NCBI GenBank assembly: GCA_021736445.1
Contig: JAIPGA010000007.1
Span: 1 to 54,597 of the forward strand
Reading direction: 5' to 3'
From: Synergistales bacterium
GTDB lineage: Bacteria; Synergistota; Synergistia; Synergistales; Aminiphilaceae
DNA length: 54,597 nt
The notes below the pieces were generated by a model. That model was not told the DNA's origin. It was given only the letters and a program-made list of their open reading frames with translations, and did no database searches. Both the position numbers and the translations under genes were made by a program. Within the stretch, counting starts at the first letter, position 1; each line of letters begins with the position of its first letter. Positions 34,302 through 42,962 of the stretch are shown here, in pieces.

Positions 34302-35732
34302 TCAGTCCTCCGGGGCGATCTTTCCGGGGTTGAGGATGCCCTGGGGGTCGAAGGCGGCCTTGACCCTGCGGATCAGGTCGATCTGGGCCCCGTCGAGGAA
34401 GAAGGGCAGCGCGCCGCTCCGTTTGAGCCCCACGCCGTGTTCGCCGGTGAGGGTGCCGCCGAGCTCCCTGGTGATCCCGTAGAGCTCGGTGCGGGTCGCC
34501 GCCAGCCGTTCCTTCCAGCCGGCATGCTGCTCGGTGTCGAAGACGGTGATGTGGATGTTGCCGTCGCCAACGTGGCCGTAGGAGACGAAGGACTGTCCGT
34601 GCGCTGCGGTTACCTCCTCGATGGCTGCCATGAGTTCCGGGATCCGGCTGGAGGGGACCACCAGGTCCTCGTTGAGGTTGTCCTTCGGGCGGATGGCCCA
34701 GACCGCCTCGGGGACGCTCTTGCGGGTCTTCCAGAGCTTGTCCCGGGTGTTTTTGTTGTCCGCCACGTAGACCTCCAGCGCCCCCTGGGCCAGGCAGAGG
34801 TCGCCGATCCGCTCGTACTCGTCGGCCAGCGATTCGCTGTCGTTGCCCTCCAGCTGGATGATCAGGTGCGCGCCGGCCTCGCTGTAGGGGATGGGCGTAT
34901 TGAGGTAGTCCTCGGTGATCCGCAGCGACCGCCCGTCGATGAATTCGATGGACGAGGGGAGCACCCGCCCCTCGGTCATGATCTGCGGAGCGAAGGCCAT
35001 GGCGCTTCGGATGTCGGCGAAGGGCACCAGCAGGTCCACCGTATGCCGGGGAAGCGGCAGCAGCTTGAGGATCACCTTGGTGACCACCGCCAGCGTCCCC
35101 TCGGAGCCCACCAGGAGATGGACGAAGTCGTAGCCCGTCACGTCCTTCCGCCGTTTGCCGCCGAACCAGGTGACCGACCCGTCGGGGAGGACCGCTTCCA
35201 GCCCCAGCACGTTGGCCCCGGTGGCGCCGTACTTGATCACCTTGTTGCCGCCGGCGTTCTCCGCCACGTTGCCGCCGATATAGGAGGCATCGCCGCTGCA
35301 GGGGTCGCCGGCGTAGAGGAGTCCCTCCCGGGCCGCGGCGGCGGTGATCTCGGCGGTGACCACCCCGGGTTCCGCCGTGACGGTGAGGTTCTCCCTGTCC
35401 ACCTCGAGGATACGGTTCATCTTCTCGAAGGAGAGGACGATCCCCCCGTAGCGTGGCACCGCCCCGCCGGAGAGCCCCGTCCCCGCGCCCCGGGGGGTGA
35501 CGGGGATGCGGTGCTCCGAGGCGTACCGCAGGATGGCCGCCACGTGCTCCGCGGATTCCGGGAAGACCAGCAGGTCGGCGCAGTAGTCCTCTGTCCAGAC
35601 GGTGGGCTCCACCTCGTCCAGAGAGTAGCTCCGGAGCTTCTCCCGGTCGGTGGCCACATTGTGGGCTCCGATGAGCCGGCCCAGCTCCTCCTCCGTCTGG
35701 GACGTCACCGGGTTGAACCCTCTAGCTGTCAT
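34302..35732 (-). CDS. FAD-linked 2-hydroxyacid dehydrogenase (GlcD/LctD type)
   Basis: A 476-residue flavoprotein. The N-terminal FAD-binding domain shows VTPRGAGTGLSGGAVPRYGGIVLSF (about residues 78-102) and GDPCSGDASYIGGNVAENAGG near 145-165. The C-terminal FAD-oxidase domain shows YGHVGDGNIHITVF near residue 395 and GTLTGEHGVGLKR near 440. Family members oxidise D- or L-lactate, glycolate or 2-hydroxyglutarate. It overlaps the end of etfA by 11 bases, in the order etfB-etfA-dehydrogenase found in the lct operon of Acetobacterium, so it probably passes electrons to EtfAB. The ATG has GAGGGGTGAG upstream. The exact hydroxyacid cannot be read from sequence. Confidence 0.9.
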   Translation of the reverse strand: MTARGFNPVTSQTEEELGRLIGAHNVATDREKLRSYSLDEVEPTVWTEDYCADLLVFPESAEHVAAILRYASEHRIPVTPRGAGTGLSGGAVPRYGGIVLSFEKMNRILEVDRENLTVTAEPGVVTAEITAAAAREGLLYAGDPCSGDASYIGGNVAENAGGNKVIKYGATGANVLGLEAVLPDGSVTWFGGKRRKDVTGYDFVHLLVGSEGTLAVVTKVILKLLPLPRHTVDLLVPFADIRSAMAFAPQIMTEGRVLPSSIEFIDGRSLRITEDYLNTPIPYSEAGAHLIIQLEGNDSESLADEYERIGDLCLAQGALEVYVADNKNTRDKLWKTRKSVPEAVWAIRPKDNLNEDLVVPSSRIPELMAAIEEVTAAHGQSFVSYGHVGDGNIHITVFDTEQHAGWKERLAATRTELYGITRELGGTLTGEHGVGLKRSGALPFFLDGAQIDLIRRVKAAFDPQGILNPGKIAPED

Positions 35733-36747
35733 GGTCCTCACCCCTCTTTGCGCGGATAGCGGCGGTCAGCCGCGGGAGGATGTCGAAGAGATCGCCGCAG
35801 AGTCCCACGTCGGCGATCCGGAAGATCGGTGCCTCAGGGTCCTTGTTGACCGCCACGATGGTCTCGGCGGTCTGCATGCCCGCCATGTGCTGCACCGAAC
35901 CGGAGATCCCCGCGGCGAGGTAGAACCGGGGGGAGACCACCTTGCCCGAGAGCCCCACCTGGTGGGGGTAGGAGATCCACTTGGATTCCACCGTCGGCCG
36001 GGAGGCCCCGATCCCGGCGCCGATCTCGCCGGCGAGCTGTTCCAGCAGGGCGAAGTGTTCCGGGGCGTGCAGGCCCTTCCCCCCGGCGACGACGCACTCC
36101 AGATCCTGGATGTCTGTTTCGCCCGCTTCGAGTTGCTCCACGCCGTGGTCGGCGATGGGGCTTCCCAGCAGCCCTTCCGGCAGCTCCGGCCGTTCGATGT
36201 CGCCGGCCGGCTCCGTCGGATGGGGGGCCCGAAAGGTCCTGGGCCGCACGGTGGCCATCTGGGGGAGATGGTCGGGGGTCTTGATGGTGGCCATCACGTT
36301 GCCGCCGATGGTCGGGCACGTCTGGAGGAGCAGCCCCGTTTCGCCTTCGATGGAGAGCCCCGTGCAGTCCGCCGTGAGCCCCGTATCCAGCAGCGCCGCC
36401 AGCGCCGGCATGAAGGAGCGCCCCGAGGTGGTGGCTGGCGCCAGGAGGATCTCCGGCGGCCCGGCGGCGAAGAGGTGGTGCAGGATACGTGCCGTTCGCC
36501 GGGGATCGAAGGCGGCGAGCTGTTCGTCCTCCACCAGCAGCACGCTGTCGGCGCCGTAGCGGAGCGGTTCGCCCCCATCGCCTTCCAGGGGCGGACCGAC
36601 CAGCGCCACCGTCAACGGGGCGCCCAGGGTGTCGGCGAGCTCCCGGCCCTTCCCGGCGAGCTCGAAGGTGACCGGGTGGATCCGGCCCCGGCGCACCTCG
36701 CCCACCACGGCCACGCCGCATGTCTGTTGTCCTTCCCTTCGTCGCAT
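35722..36747 (-). CDS. etfA: Electron transfer flavoprotein alpha subunit
   Basis: A 341-residue EtfA. The C-terminal FAD domain is clear: CVVAGGKGL near residue 220, then SRPTVESKWISYPHQVGLSGKVVSPRFYLAAGISGSVQHMAGM and IVAVNKDPEAPIFRIADVGLCGDL. It lacks the N-terminal ferredoxin-like extension present in the lactate-linked EtfA of Acetobacterium woodii. The ATG has AAGGAGAG 6 bases upstream. It lies 18 bases after etfB and overlaps glcD. Together the three would oxidise a 2-hydroxyacid and deliver electrons onward; whether the complex couples to NAD with ferredoxin is open. Confidence 0.94.
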   Translation of the reverse strand: MRRREGQQTCGVAVVGEVRRGRIHPVTFELAGKGRELADTLGAPLTVALVGPPLEGDGGEPLRYGADSVLLVEDEQLAAFDPRRTARILHHLFAAGPPEILLAPATTSGRSFMPALAALLDTGLTADCTGLSIEGETGLLLQTCPTIGGNVMATIKTPDHLPQMATVRPRTFRAPHPTEPAGDIERPELPEGLLGSPIADHGVEQLEAGETDIQDLECVVAGGKGLHAPEHFALLEQLAGEIGAGIGASRPTVESKWISYPHQVGLSGKVVSPRFYLAAGISGSVQHMAGMQTAETIVAVNKDPEAPIFRIADVGLCGDLFDILPRLTAAIRAKRGEDHDS

Positions 36748-36765
36748 AGCTCTCTCCTTCCGCTG

Positions 36766-37551
36766 CTAGAGCAGCGCCTTCTCCCGGAGGATGGCCACCA
36801 CCCGCTCCAGGCCCCTGTCGAGATCCCTGCCTCTGTAGAATTCGGTGCTCCGGGTCAGTGTGGGTTTCTCGATATGGACGACTCTGGTGGGCGAACCTTT
36901 CAGTCCGGATTGCTCCGTTTGGAGACCCAGACCCGCCGCCGTGCGGTTGGGGATGTCGCAGCGCCGGGCCTGCTTCTTGCCGGCCAGTGTGGGCATGGAG
37001 GGGTCGTTGAGGTCGTGGAGGACGGTGAGCAGACAGGGGAGCGGCAGGCTCTGCCGGTGGAAGCCCTCCTCGACGCTTCTGGTGATCTCCACCTGGTTTC
37101 CCTCCAGGGCGAGACCGCTCACGAAGGTGGCGAAGGGCAGGTCCAGCATGGTGGCCACCTCGGGGCCCACCTGCCCCGTCTCGCCGTCGGTGGCCTTCTC
37201 TCCGGCCAGGATCAGATCGAAGGGACCGTCACGGCGGAGCGCCGCGGCCAGGGCGAAGCTCGTGGACCAGGTGTCCGATCCGGCGAAGGCGCGGTCGCTC
37301 AGAAGCACCGCCCGGTCGGCGCCGAGGGCCGTCGCCTCCCGAAGGGCGGTCTCCGCCTGGGGCGGCCCCATGGAATAGACCGAGAGTTGCGCGCCTTTTC
37401 CCCGTTTCAGCTGCAGCCCTGCCTCCAGGGCGTTGAGATCCAGAGGGTTGATGATATTGCCCACACCCTCCCGGATCATTGTTCCCCGTTCCGGGTCCAT
37501 CCGGACCTCGTCGGTGTCGGGGACCTGTTTGATCAGTACGGCGATGTGCAT
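36766..37551 (-). CDS. etfB: Electron transfer flavoprotein beta subunit
   Basis: A 261-residue EtfB. The start MHIAVLIKQVPDTDEVRMDPERGT, NIINPLDLNALEAGL near residue 35, and AGEKATDGETGQVGPEVATML (about 113-133) are standard nucleotide-binding elements. TEFYRGRDL closes the protein near residue 240 as in family members. The ATG has GGAGGTG about 4 bases upstream. It is the first gene of the etfB-etfA-glcD operon, whose promoter must lie in the 205-base gap shared with the divergent GntR-type regulator. Confidence 0.94.
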   Translation of the reverse strand: MHIAVLIKQVPDTDEVRMDPERGTMIREGVGNIINPLDLNALEAGLQLKRGKGAQLSVYSMGPPQAETALREATALGADRAVLLSDRAFAGSDTWSTSFALAAALRRDGPFDLILAGEKATDGETGQVGPEVATMLDLPFATFVSGLALEGNQVEITRSVEEGFHRQSLPLPCLLTVLHDLNDPSMPTLAGKKQARRCDIPNRTAAGLGLQTEQSGLKGSPTRVVHIEKPTLTRSTEFYRGRDLDRGLERVVAILREKALL

Positions 37552-37756
37552 GCGTCACCTCCATGCTTCTCCCCGGATGGGGTACCGTATCCCAGTGGTT
37601 CGACTGTCGTTGCAAAATAGTACAACATGGGCTATAGTTGTGTCCAGCGAAGTTGTGCGATAATTTGGGCGATATCCCGGTTCAATGCGGGTTGACGGGG
37701 ACGAGAAGGGAAAATCGTCTGTGTACAATTTATTTTAAAACACTAAAGGGGCTGTC
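37552..37756. promoter_or_regulatory. Shared divergent control region, etfB / GntR regulator
   Basis: This AT-richer 205-base gap must hold both promoters. A GATAAT near 37669 is a -10 candidate for the regulator. Several short ACAAC/GTTGT half-dyads (about 37622-37641) could be GntR operator parts. No single site is convincing. Confidence 0.5.
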
Positions 37757-38410
37757 ATGTCCAGAGGATCGCAGACACTGACCGAACAATCCTACCGCAG
37801 AATCCGCAACCGCATCCTGGCGGGGCAGTATCCCTCGGGGACGGCCCTCCGTGAGGAGGCGCTCTCCCGCGATCTCGCCACCAGCCGGACACCGGTGCGG
37901 GCAGCGCTGAAACGTCTCGAGTCGGAAGGCCTGCTCGAACAGGTAGAGGGGCGGGTGCTCCGGGTGCCCCGGATGACCATGGAAGATATGGATGAGACCT
38001 TTGTGGCCCGCCGGCTGGTGGAGGGGAAGATCGCCGAGCTGGCTGCGGACCGCGCGACGGCGGAGGAATTCCGCAGGCTGCGTCAGTACATCGACGACGA
38101 GCAGGAGGCGGCCCGTACGGGGGAGACAGGCTTTGTCCTCAACATGGACAGGCTCTTCCACGGGACGCTGGCCAAGGTGGCGGGCAATCCCCTGCTCGGG
38201 GAGTTCCAGGGGCGGATCAGCACCAAGGTGACGCTCTTCCTGGTGCTCAGCGGTACCCTGGAGGAGGCCATGATCAGCAGGGCGCTTGACGAACACCAGC
38301 AGCTCCTTGCCGCACTGGAAGCACGGGCTCCTTCGTCGGCGCGGCAGGTCATGGTGCGGCATCTGGACAATGTGCTTGTCCGTCTCCGGGAAGCTGTATC
38401 CGGGGCGTAG
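37757..38410 (+). CDS. GntR family regulator, FCD type
   Basis: A 217-residue regulator. The N-terminal GntR winged helix (YRRIRNRILAGQYPSGTALREEALSRDLATSRTPVRAALKRLESEGLL, about residues 13-60) is textbook. The C-terminal FCD ligand domain includes VARRLVEGKIAELAA near residue 83, a D-x-x-x-H metal pair in MDRLFHGTLAKVAGNP near 133, and later histidines in DEHQQLLAAL and VRHLDN. It lies divergent from etfB-etfA-glcD and 143 bases upstream of the dctP gene, so it most likely controls one or both with a hydroxyacid ligand, in the manner of LldR/LctA. The ATG has AAAGGGG 6 bases upstream. Confidence 0.92.
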   Translation: MSRGSQTLTEQSYRRIRNRILAGQYPSGTALREEALSRDLATSRTPVRAALKRLESEGLLEQVEGRVLRVPRMTMEDMDETFVARRLVEGKIAELAADRATAEEFRRLRQYIDDEQEAARTGETGFVLNMDRLFHGTLAKVAGNPLLGEFQGRISTKVTLFLVLSGTLEEAMISRALDEHQQLLAALEARAPSSARQVMVRHLDNVLVRLREAVSGA

Positions 38411-38553
38411 AGGGCATTGGCGCGACAGAGCGGTACTGCGCTGTGGAAGGGGGTGGTCCCGGCGGTTCGGAAGCGAAGGGCGGAAATGTCATAAGGGAAG
38501 AGAGTGGTGCGGAGCCTGCCGGGCTCCGAAAGATGAAGGGAGGAGATTTCCCT

Positions 38554-39582
38554 ATGAAACGGATAGCGCTTATTGGTCTGGTTGTTGTCCTTGTGCTGAG
38601 TCTCTCCGGCGCCGCCTTTGCGGCGAAAACGCTGAAGCTTGCCAACGCCGGCCCCGCCGACCCGAAGGACCGCACGGTGATCGCCGTCGATGTCTTCAAG
38701 AACTACGTGGAGAACAAGACCAACGGCGAACTGGAGGTCCAGGCCTTCCACGCCTCGCAGCTGGGCAACGAGAAGGAGATCCTGGAAGGTCTGAAGATGG
38801 GCACCATCGAGCTGGGGACCATCACCACCGGCCCGATCCCCACGCTGTTCAAACCGATCATGGTCTTCGACATCCCCTACCTCTTTCCCAACAAGTACGT
38901 GGCCTGGGAGGTGCTGGACGGTCCCTTCGGCGAGAAACTCATGGACAAGATGCTCGAGGAGACGGGCATCAGGAGTCTGGCCATCAGCGAGAACGGCTAC
39001 CGGCACTTCTTCACCGGCGACGCCGTGATCCACTCCCCCGAGGACATGGAGGGCCTCAAACTCCGCACCATGGAGAACCCCGCCCACATGAAGATGGTGG
39101 AGGCCCTCGGCGCGTCGCCGACGCCCATCGCCTTCGGCGAGCTCTACATGGCCCTCCAGCAGGACGTGGTGGACGGTGCCGAATGTCCCATCACGCTGAT
39201 CAACAACATGAAGTTCTACGAGGTCCAGGAGAACACCGTGCTCGACGGCCACCTGTACAACCCGCTGATCATGTTCATCAACAACGGTGTCTGGAAAAGC
39301 CTCAGCGAGAGCCAGCAGCAGGCGGTCTTCGAGGGCGCCCAGCTCTTCAAGATCACCCAGCGCGCCCTGACGGAGCGCCAGGTGCAGACGGGCATCCAGC
39401 ATCTGAAAGACGAGGGTATGGCAGTCTATGTCCCCACACCGGAGGAGAAGGCCCAGTTCCGCGAGCTCTCCCAGCCCGCCGTCCTGACCTATGTCCGGGA
39501 GCAGATCGGCGACAAGTGGGTGGACGAGGTGATCGCAGCGGTCGACGAGGCCTCTGCCAAAGAGATGCAGCTGTTGAAATAG
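38554..39582 (+). CDS. TRAP transporter substrate-binding protein, DctP family
   Basis: A 342-residue periplasmic binding protein with a clear signal peptide (about residues 1-23, ending AAFAA). NELEVQ-type domain residues follow, then VFDIPYLFPNKYVAWEVLDGPFGEKL (about 107-132) and DMEGLKLRTMENPAHMKMVEALGASPTPIAFGELYMALQQDVVDGAE (about 162-210). That last stretch is the DctP signature with the carboxylate-binding arginine in KLRTM. The ATG has GGGAGGAG about 8 bases upstream. A terminator-like hairpin before dctQ likely keeps expression of this gene above that of the membrane subunits. Context with a GlcD/EtfAB operon suggests a 2-hydroxycarboxylate ligand. Confidence 0.93.
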   Translation: MKRIALIGLVVVLVLSLSGAAFAAKTLKLANAGPADPKDRTVIAVDVFKNYVENKTNGELEVQAFHASQLGNEKEILEGLKMGTIELGTITTGPIPTLFKPIMVFDIPYLFPNKYVAWEVLDGPFGEKLMDKMLEETGIRSLAISENGYRHFFTGDAVIHSPEDMEGLKLRTMENPAHMKMVEALGASPTPIAFGELYMALQQDVVDGAECPITLINNMKFYEVQENTVLDGHLYNPLIMFINNGVWKSLSESQQQAVFEGAQLFKITQRALTERQVQTGIQHLKDEGMAVYVPTPEEKAQFRELSQPAVLTYVREQIGDKWVDEVIAAVDEASAKEMQLLK

Positions 39583-39603
39583 CCTGATACGAAAAACCTT
39601 GCA

Positions 39604-39630
39604 GGGCGGGGTGTCTCCCCGCCCTTTTTT
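39604..39630 (+). terminator. Intra-operon terminator between dctP and dctQ
   Basis: An 8-bp perfect GC stem (39604-39611 with 39617-39624) and 5-base loop are followed by six Ts. It lies 21 bases after dctP and 22 before dctQ, and would partially uncouple binding-protein and permease expression. Confidence 0.82.
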
Positions 39631-39652
39631 ACAATGGTAAGGGGGTGGCTCC

Positions 39653-40201
39653 GTGGCGTTCCTCCAGAGACTGAACCGTCTCTTTGACAGAATCGCGTCG
39701 GTGCTCGTGATCTCGCTGATGGCCGTGATGGGCGTGGTGGCCTTTACGGCGGTGGTCTTCCGGTTTGTCCTCCATTCGCCCCTGACCTGGACCGAGGAGT
39801 CGGCCCGGTACATGATGATCTGGGTGACCTTCATGGGCGCCGGGCTGGCCATGCGGCAGCGCCGGCATATCGGGGTGACCATCGTGGTCCAGCGCCTGCC
39901 GGCGTCGCTCCAGCGTACCGTCAACATGTTCGCCGAAATCGTGATGATCGCCTTTATGGGCGTGCTGCTCTACCAGGGGCTGAACCTCACCTACCAGCTG
40001 CGGACACAGGTTTCGCCGGCCATGAACTTCCCCATGATCATCCCCTATCTGGCCGTGCCGGCGGGGGCGCTCTACCTGATGACGGCAATCCTGGAGTTCT
40101 TCCTGGATCGTTCCGCCGGTGCGCTCTCCACGGCGGATACGGAGCTGGAGCGGCAGAACTACGGGGAACCAGAGCAGGACAACGAGGAGGATAGGCCATG
40201 A
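39653..40201 (+). CDS. TRAP transporter small permease, DctQ family
   Basis: A 182-residue membrane protein with four hydrophobic segments (about residues 15-37, 48-65, 90-110 and 128-150). TWTEESARYMMIWVTFMGAGLAMRQRRHIGV near residues 45-75 is the DctQ signature. It complexes with the large permease DctM encoded next; the start codon of dctM overlaps its stop (ATGA). It starts at a GTG with GGGGGTGG upstream. Confidence 0.92.
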   Translation: MAFLQRLNRLFDRIASVLVISLMAVMGVVAFTAVVFRFVLHSPLTWTEESARYMMIWVTFMGAGLAMRQRRHIGVTIVVQRLPASLQRTVNMFAEIVMIAFMGVLLYQGLNLTYQLRTQVSPAMNFPMIIPYLAVPAGALYLMTAILEFFLDRSAGALSTADTELERQNYGEPEQDNEEDRP

Positions 40202-41478
40202 TGACATTGATGGTAGTGACCTTCGTGGTCTGTTTCGTCATCGGCATCCCGCTGGCCATGGTGCTGGGGATCACCGGGCTGCTGGTGATCGTCGCCATGG
40301 GGGTGCCCATGCAGCTGGCGGCGCAGCGCATGTTCACCGGGCTTGACTCTTTTCCGCTCATGGCGGTGCCCTTTTTCATCCTCGCCGGTGATCTGATGAA
40401 CCGCGGCGGCACCACGGTGCGCCTCATCCAGTTCGCCAACAGCCTGGTGGGGCACATCACCGGCGGGCTGGCCCACGCCAACGTGGTGGCCAACATGCTC
40501 TTTGCCGGGATCAGCGGCTCCGCCGTGGCCGACGCCTCGGCCATCGGCTCCATCATGATCCCCGCCATGGAGAAAAACGGGTACCACAAGGATTTCAGCG
40601 CCGCCCTCACCTCGTCGGCGGCGACCATCGGGCCGATCATCCCGCCCAGCATCATCATGGTGATCTACGGTGTCTCCGTGGGGGTCTCCGTAGGCGGGCT
40701 CTTTGCGGCCGGCTTCATTCCCGGCGTGATGATGGGACTTGGACTCATGGTGGTGGTCTACTTCGAGGCCCGGAAGCGCAACTACGCCAGCTTCGGGAGC
40801 TTCTCCCTCGCCCGGGTGGGGAGCGAGTTCAAGGGTGCCATCTGGGCGCTGCTGGCGCCGCTGATCATCATCGGAGGGATCCTGGGCGGCGTCTTCACGC
40901 CTACCGAGGCGGCCGCCGTAGCGGTGGTCTACTCCTTTTTCATCGGCAAATTCGTCTACCGGGAGCTCTCCTGGAGGGATATCCCCGCCGTGCTCAAAAA
41001 CAGCGGCATCACCACCTCGGCGGTGCTGCTGATCATCGCCATGGCCAACATCTTCGCCTGGGTGATCGCCGCCAACATGATCCCCCAGAAGCTGGCGGGC
41101 GTCTTTCTTTCCATCTCCGACAACCCCTATGTCTTTCTCATTATCATCAACATCTTTCTCCTCATGGTGGGGATGATCATGGAGACCGGCGCGGCGATCA
41201 TCCTGCTGGCGCCGATCCTGGCACCCATCGCCGTGCAGCTGGGCATCAACCCGCTGCATTTCGGTTTCATGATGGTGCTCAACCTGGCCATCGGGATGGC
41301 CACGCCGCCCGTCGGGGTCTGCCTCTTCGTCAGCTGCGGTCTCACCGGCCTCAGCCTGGAGCAGATCTCCAAGGCGGTCTTCCGGTTCATCGCCGTCATG
41401 CTGGTGATTCTGCTGATCGTCACCTACGTGGAGCAGATCTCCCTGGTTCTGCCGCGGCTGCTCGGGTTTATCCAGTAG
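40198..41478 (+). CDS. TRAP transporter large permease, DctM family
   Basis: A 426-residue permease with about 11-12 membrane segments, the sodium-driven transport subunit. FILAGDLMNRGGTTVRLIQFANSLVGHITGGLAHANVVANMLFAGISGSAVADASAIG (about residues 58-116) and the TIGPIIPPSIIMVIYG block are diagnostic. The C-terminal half has the mirrored TPPVGVCLFVSCGLTGL near residue 365. Two ATGs in tandem (40198 and 40201) could each start it; GAGGAT lies upstream. It completes DctP-DctQ-DctM with the genes just before it and is followed by a hairpin shared with the convergent lyase gene. Confidence 0.95.
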   Translation: MMTLMVVTFVVCFVIGIPLAMVLGITGLLVIVAMGVPMQLAAQRMFTGLDSFPLMAVPFFILAGDLMNRGGTTVRLIQFANSLVGHITGGLAHANVVANMLFAGISGSAVADASAIGSIMIPAMEKNGYHKDFSAALTSSAATIGPIIPPSIIMVIYGVSVGVSVGGLFAAGFIPGVMMGLGLMVVVYFEARKRNYASFGSFSLARVGSEFKGAIWALLAPLIIIGGILGGVFTPTEAAAVAVVYSFFIGKFVYRELSWRDIPAVLKNSGITTSAVLLIIAMANIFAWVIAANMIPQKLAGVFLSISDNPYVFLIIINIFLLMVGMIMETGAAIILLAPILAPIAVQLGINPLHFGFMMVLNLAIGMATPPVGVCLFVSCGLTGLSLEQISKAVFRFIAVMLVILLIVTYVEQISLVLPRLLGFIQ

Positions 41479-41509
41479 GTTGGTGTCGCTGGAGGGGTTG
41501 ACGAAGGCC

Positions 41510-41541
41510 GATGTTCCCGGGAGCTTGCTCCCGGGAACATC
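41510..41541. terminator. Bidirectional hairpin between dctM and the PrpB-like gene
   Basis: A perfect 14-bp stem (41510-41523 with 41528-41541) with a 4-base loop lies between the two converging genes and could terminate both. The T-rich flank is weak. Confidence 0.7.
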
Positions 41542-41556
41542 CAGATGAGGGATTGA

Positions 41557-42447
41557 TTATTCGACAAATTTGGGGAGGTACTCCTGTTCCAGAGAGCGGT
41601 AGTGGTGGTAGCCGATCAGCTCCTTGAATTCGTCGAAACCGGCGACGAGGTCGGTCCGGCCTTCAGCCAGACGGTCGCCGGTGATGGCCTGGAGATAGTT
41701 TTGCATCCCCTTGATGGCGGCGAAGAGCGGCCCTACGGGGATGCTGATGCGACCGACACCCATGGCGCGAAGGGTCTCGATGGCCACAAGCGGTGTCTTG
41801 CCTCCCACCACGGCGTCGAAGAGGTTGATGCTTACCGGTGCCCCGATGTCGCGGATGGCACGTTTGATCTGTTCTTCCGAACGGGGAGCCTCCACAAAGA
41901 TCAGATCGGCGCCGGCTTCGGCATAGGCCTTGCCGCGGTCGATGGCTGCCTCGATCCCTTCCACGGCGATAGCGTCGGTACGGGCGTTGATGACGAAGTC
42001 GCTGTCCAGTTCGTCGGCGGCCCTGCGGCAGGCGACGATCTTTTTCACCATTTCCTCGGGGGGAACAATCTGTTTCCCCTCCATATGCCCGCAGCGCTTG
42101 GGGAAGACCTGGTCCTCGATGTTCATGCCCCCGGCGCCTGCCTTGATGAACTCCCGGGTTACCCGCCGGGCGTTGATGGCGTTGCCGAAGCCCGTGTCGG
42201 CATCGAACATGACAGGGACGGAGACGGCATCGACGATATTCCTGGAAAACTGCAACGCTTCGTTGAACGACAGAAAGGCCATGTCGGGCAAGCCCAGATA
42301 GGAGGCGGCGAGCCCGAACCCGCTGACCTGAAGAGCCTTGAAGCCATACTGCTCGATCAGTTTGGCCGAGATCGCGTCGTGTGCCCCGGGACAGACCAGT
42401 GCCTGCCGCGCTTCCACCAGTTGTTTGAGCTGTGTGGTCATTCTCAT
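41557..42447 (-). CDS. Isocitrate lyase/PEP mutase family lyase (PrpB-like)
   Basis: A 296-residue C-C lyase of the methylisocitrate lyase branch. VMFDADTGFGNAINA near residue 80 carries the magnesium-site aspartates. NIEDQVFPKRCGHMEGKQI near residue 110 has the KRCGH catalytic cysteine motif found in 2-methylisocitrate lyase, 2,3-dimethylmalate lyase and isocitrate lyase. FVINARTDA and the closing helices are normal. The expected reaction gives pyruvate (or glyoxylate) plus a second acid. It is the last gene of the long minus-strand operon, 129 bases after the Ig-like gene, where LeuCD-like and MmgE/PrpD genes could supply its substrate. Methylisocitrate and dimethylmalate both remain possible. 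Confidence 0.88.
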   Translation of the reverse strand: MRMTTQLKQLVEARQALVCPGAHDAISAKLIEQYGFKALQVSGFGLAASYLGLPDMAFLSFNEALQFSRNIVDAVSVPVMFDADTGFGNAINARRVTREFIKAGAGGMNIEDQVFPKRCGHMEGKQIVPPEEMVKKIVACRRAADELDSDFVINARTDAIAVEGIEAAIDRGKAYAEAGADLIFVEAPRSEEQIKRAIRDIGAPVSINLFDAVVGGKTPLVAIETLRAMGVGRISIPVGPLFAAIKGMQNYLQAITGDRLAEGRTDLVAGFDEFKELIGYHHYRSLEQEYLPKFVE

Positions 42448-42575
42448 ATCGGTTTCCCCGCTTTCACCTGTATTCTCTGTTGCGCCACAAGGGAGGGGAG
42501 AACGGCTACGCTCTCCCCTCCCGTCCGCTACTCTCCATTCAGGGAAGGTGCGTTACATCCTCCCTCCCGCCGTTG

Positions 42576-42962
42576 TTACTCCTTGGGGAGAACCGTGAGG
42601 CTTGTGGTGGCTTTTGAACCCTGCTCCCCCACTGCCGTAATCGTATATGTCCCCGGATCGATATAGACCTTCGGGATCCCGCCGCGCGGCTCGAGGACGA
42701 AGCTGCCGTCGCTGTCCGCTTCTACGATTCCTCCGGTACCCGCCTCGCCGAAGGAGTAGTTGACGTCGCCGACATCCATAATCACGCGCACCTTCTCCCC
42801 GGCGTTGAAGCCGGTACCGGTGAAGACCAGCTTTGTTCCCGGCGTTCCTTCCGGGGGATCCACCTTGATCGTCGGTGCGTCGGCGGCGAAGGCGGTGCCG
42901 AAGAGCAGTGTGACACAGAACAGGGCAAGGATTGCCGTGATACCTGACCGAACGTGATGCAT
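42576..42962 (-). CDS. Small secreted Ig-like (IPT/TIG-type) protein
   Basis: A 128-residue exported protein. A signal peptide (about residues 1-27, ending TAFAA) is followed by one beta-sandwich: TIKVDPPEGTPGTKLVFTGTGFNAGEKVRVIMD is the classic IPT/TIG opening with its GTGF turn, and GTYTITAVGEQGSKATTSLTVLP closes it. Its ATG overlaps the permease stop by one base (TAATG), so it is translated with the TAXI transporter. I know no standard TRAP component of this type; it may be an accessory to binding-protein docking or a cell-envelope protein. Function unknown. Confidence 0.85.
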   Translation of the reverse strand: MHHVRSGITAILALFCVTLLFGTAFAADAPTIKVDPPEGTPGTKLVFTGTGFNAGEKVRVIMDVGDVNYSFGEAGTGGIVEADSDGSFVLEPRGGIPKVYIDPGTYTITAVGEQGSKATTSLTVLPKE

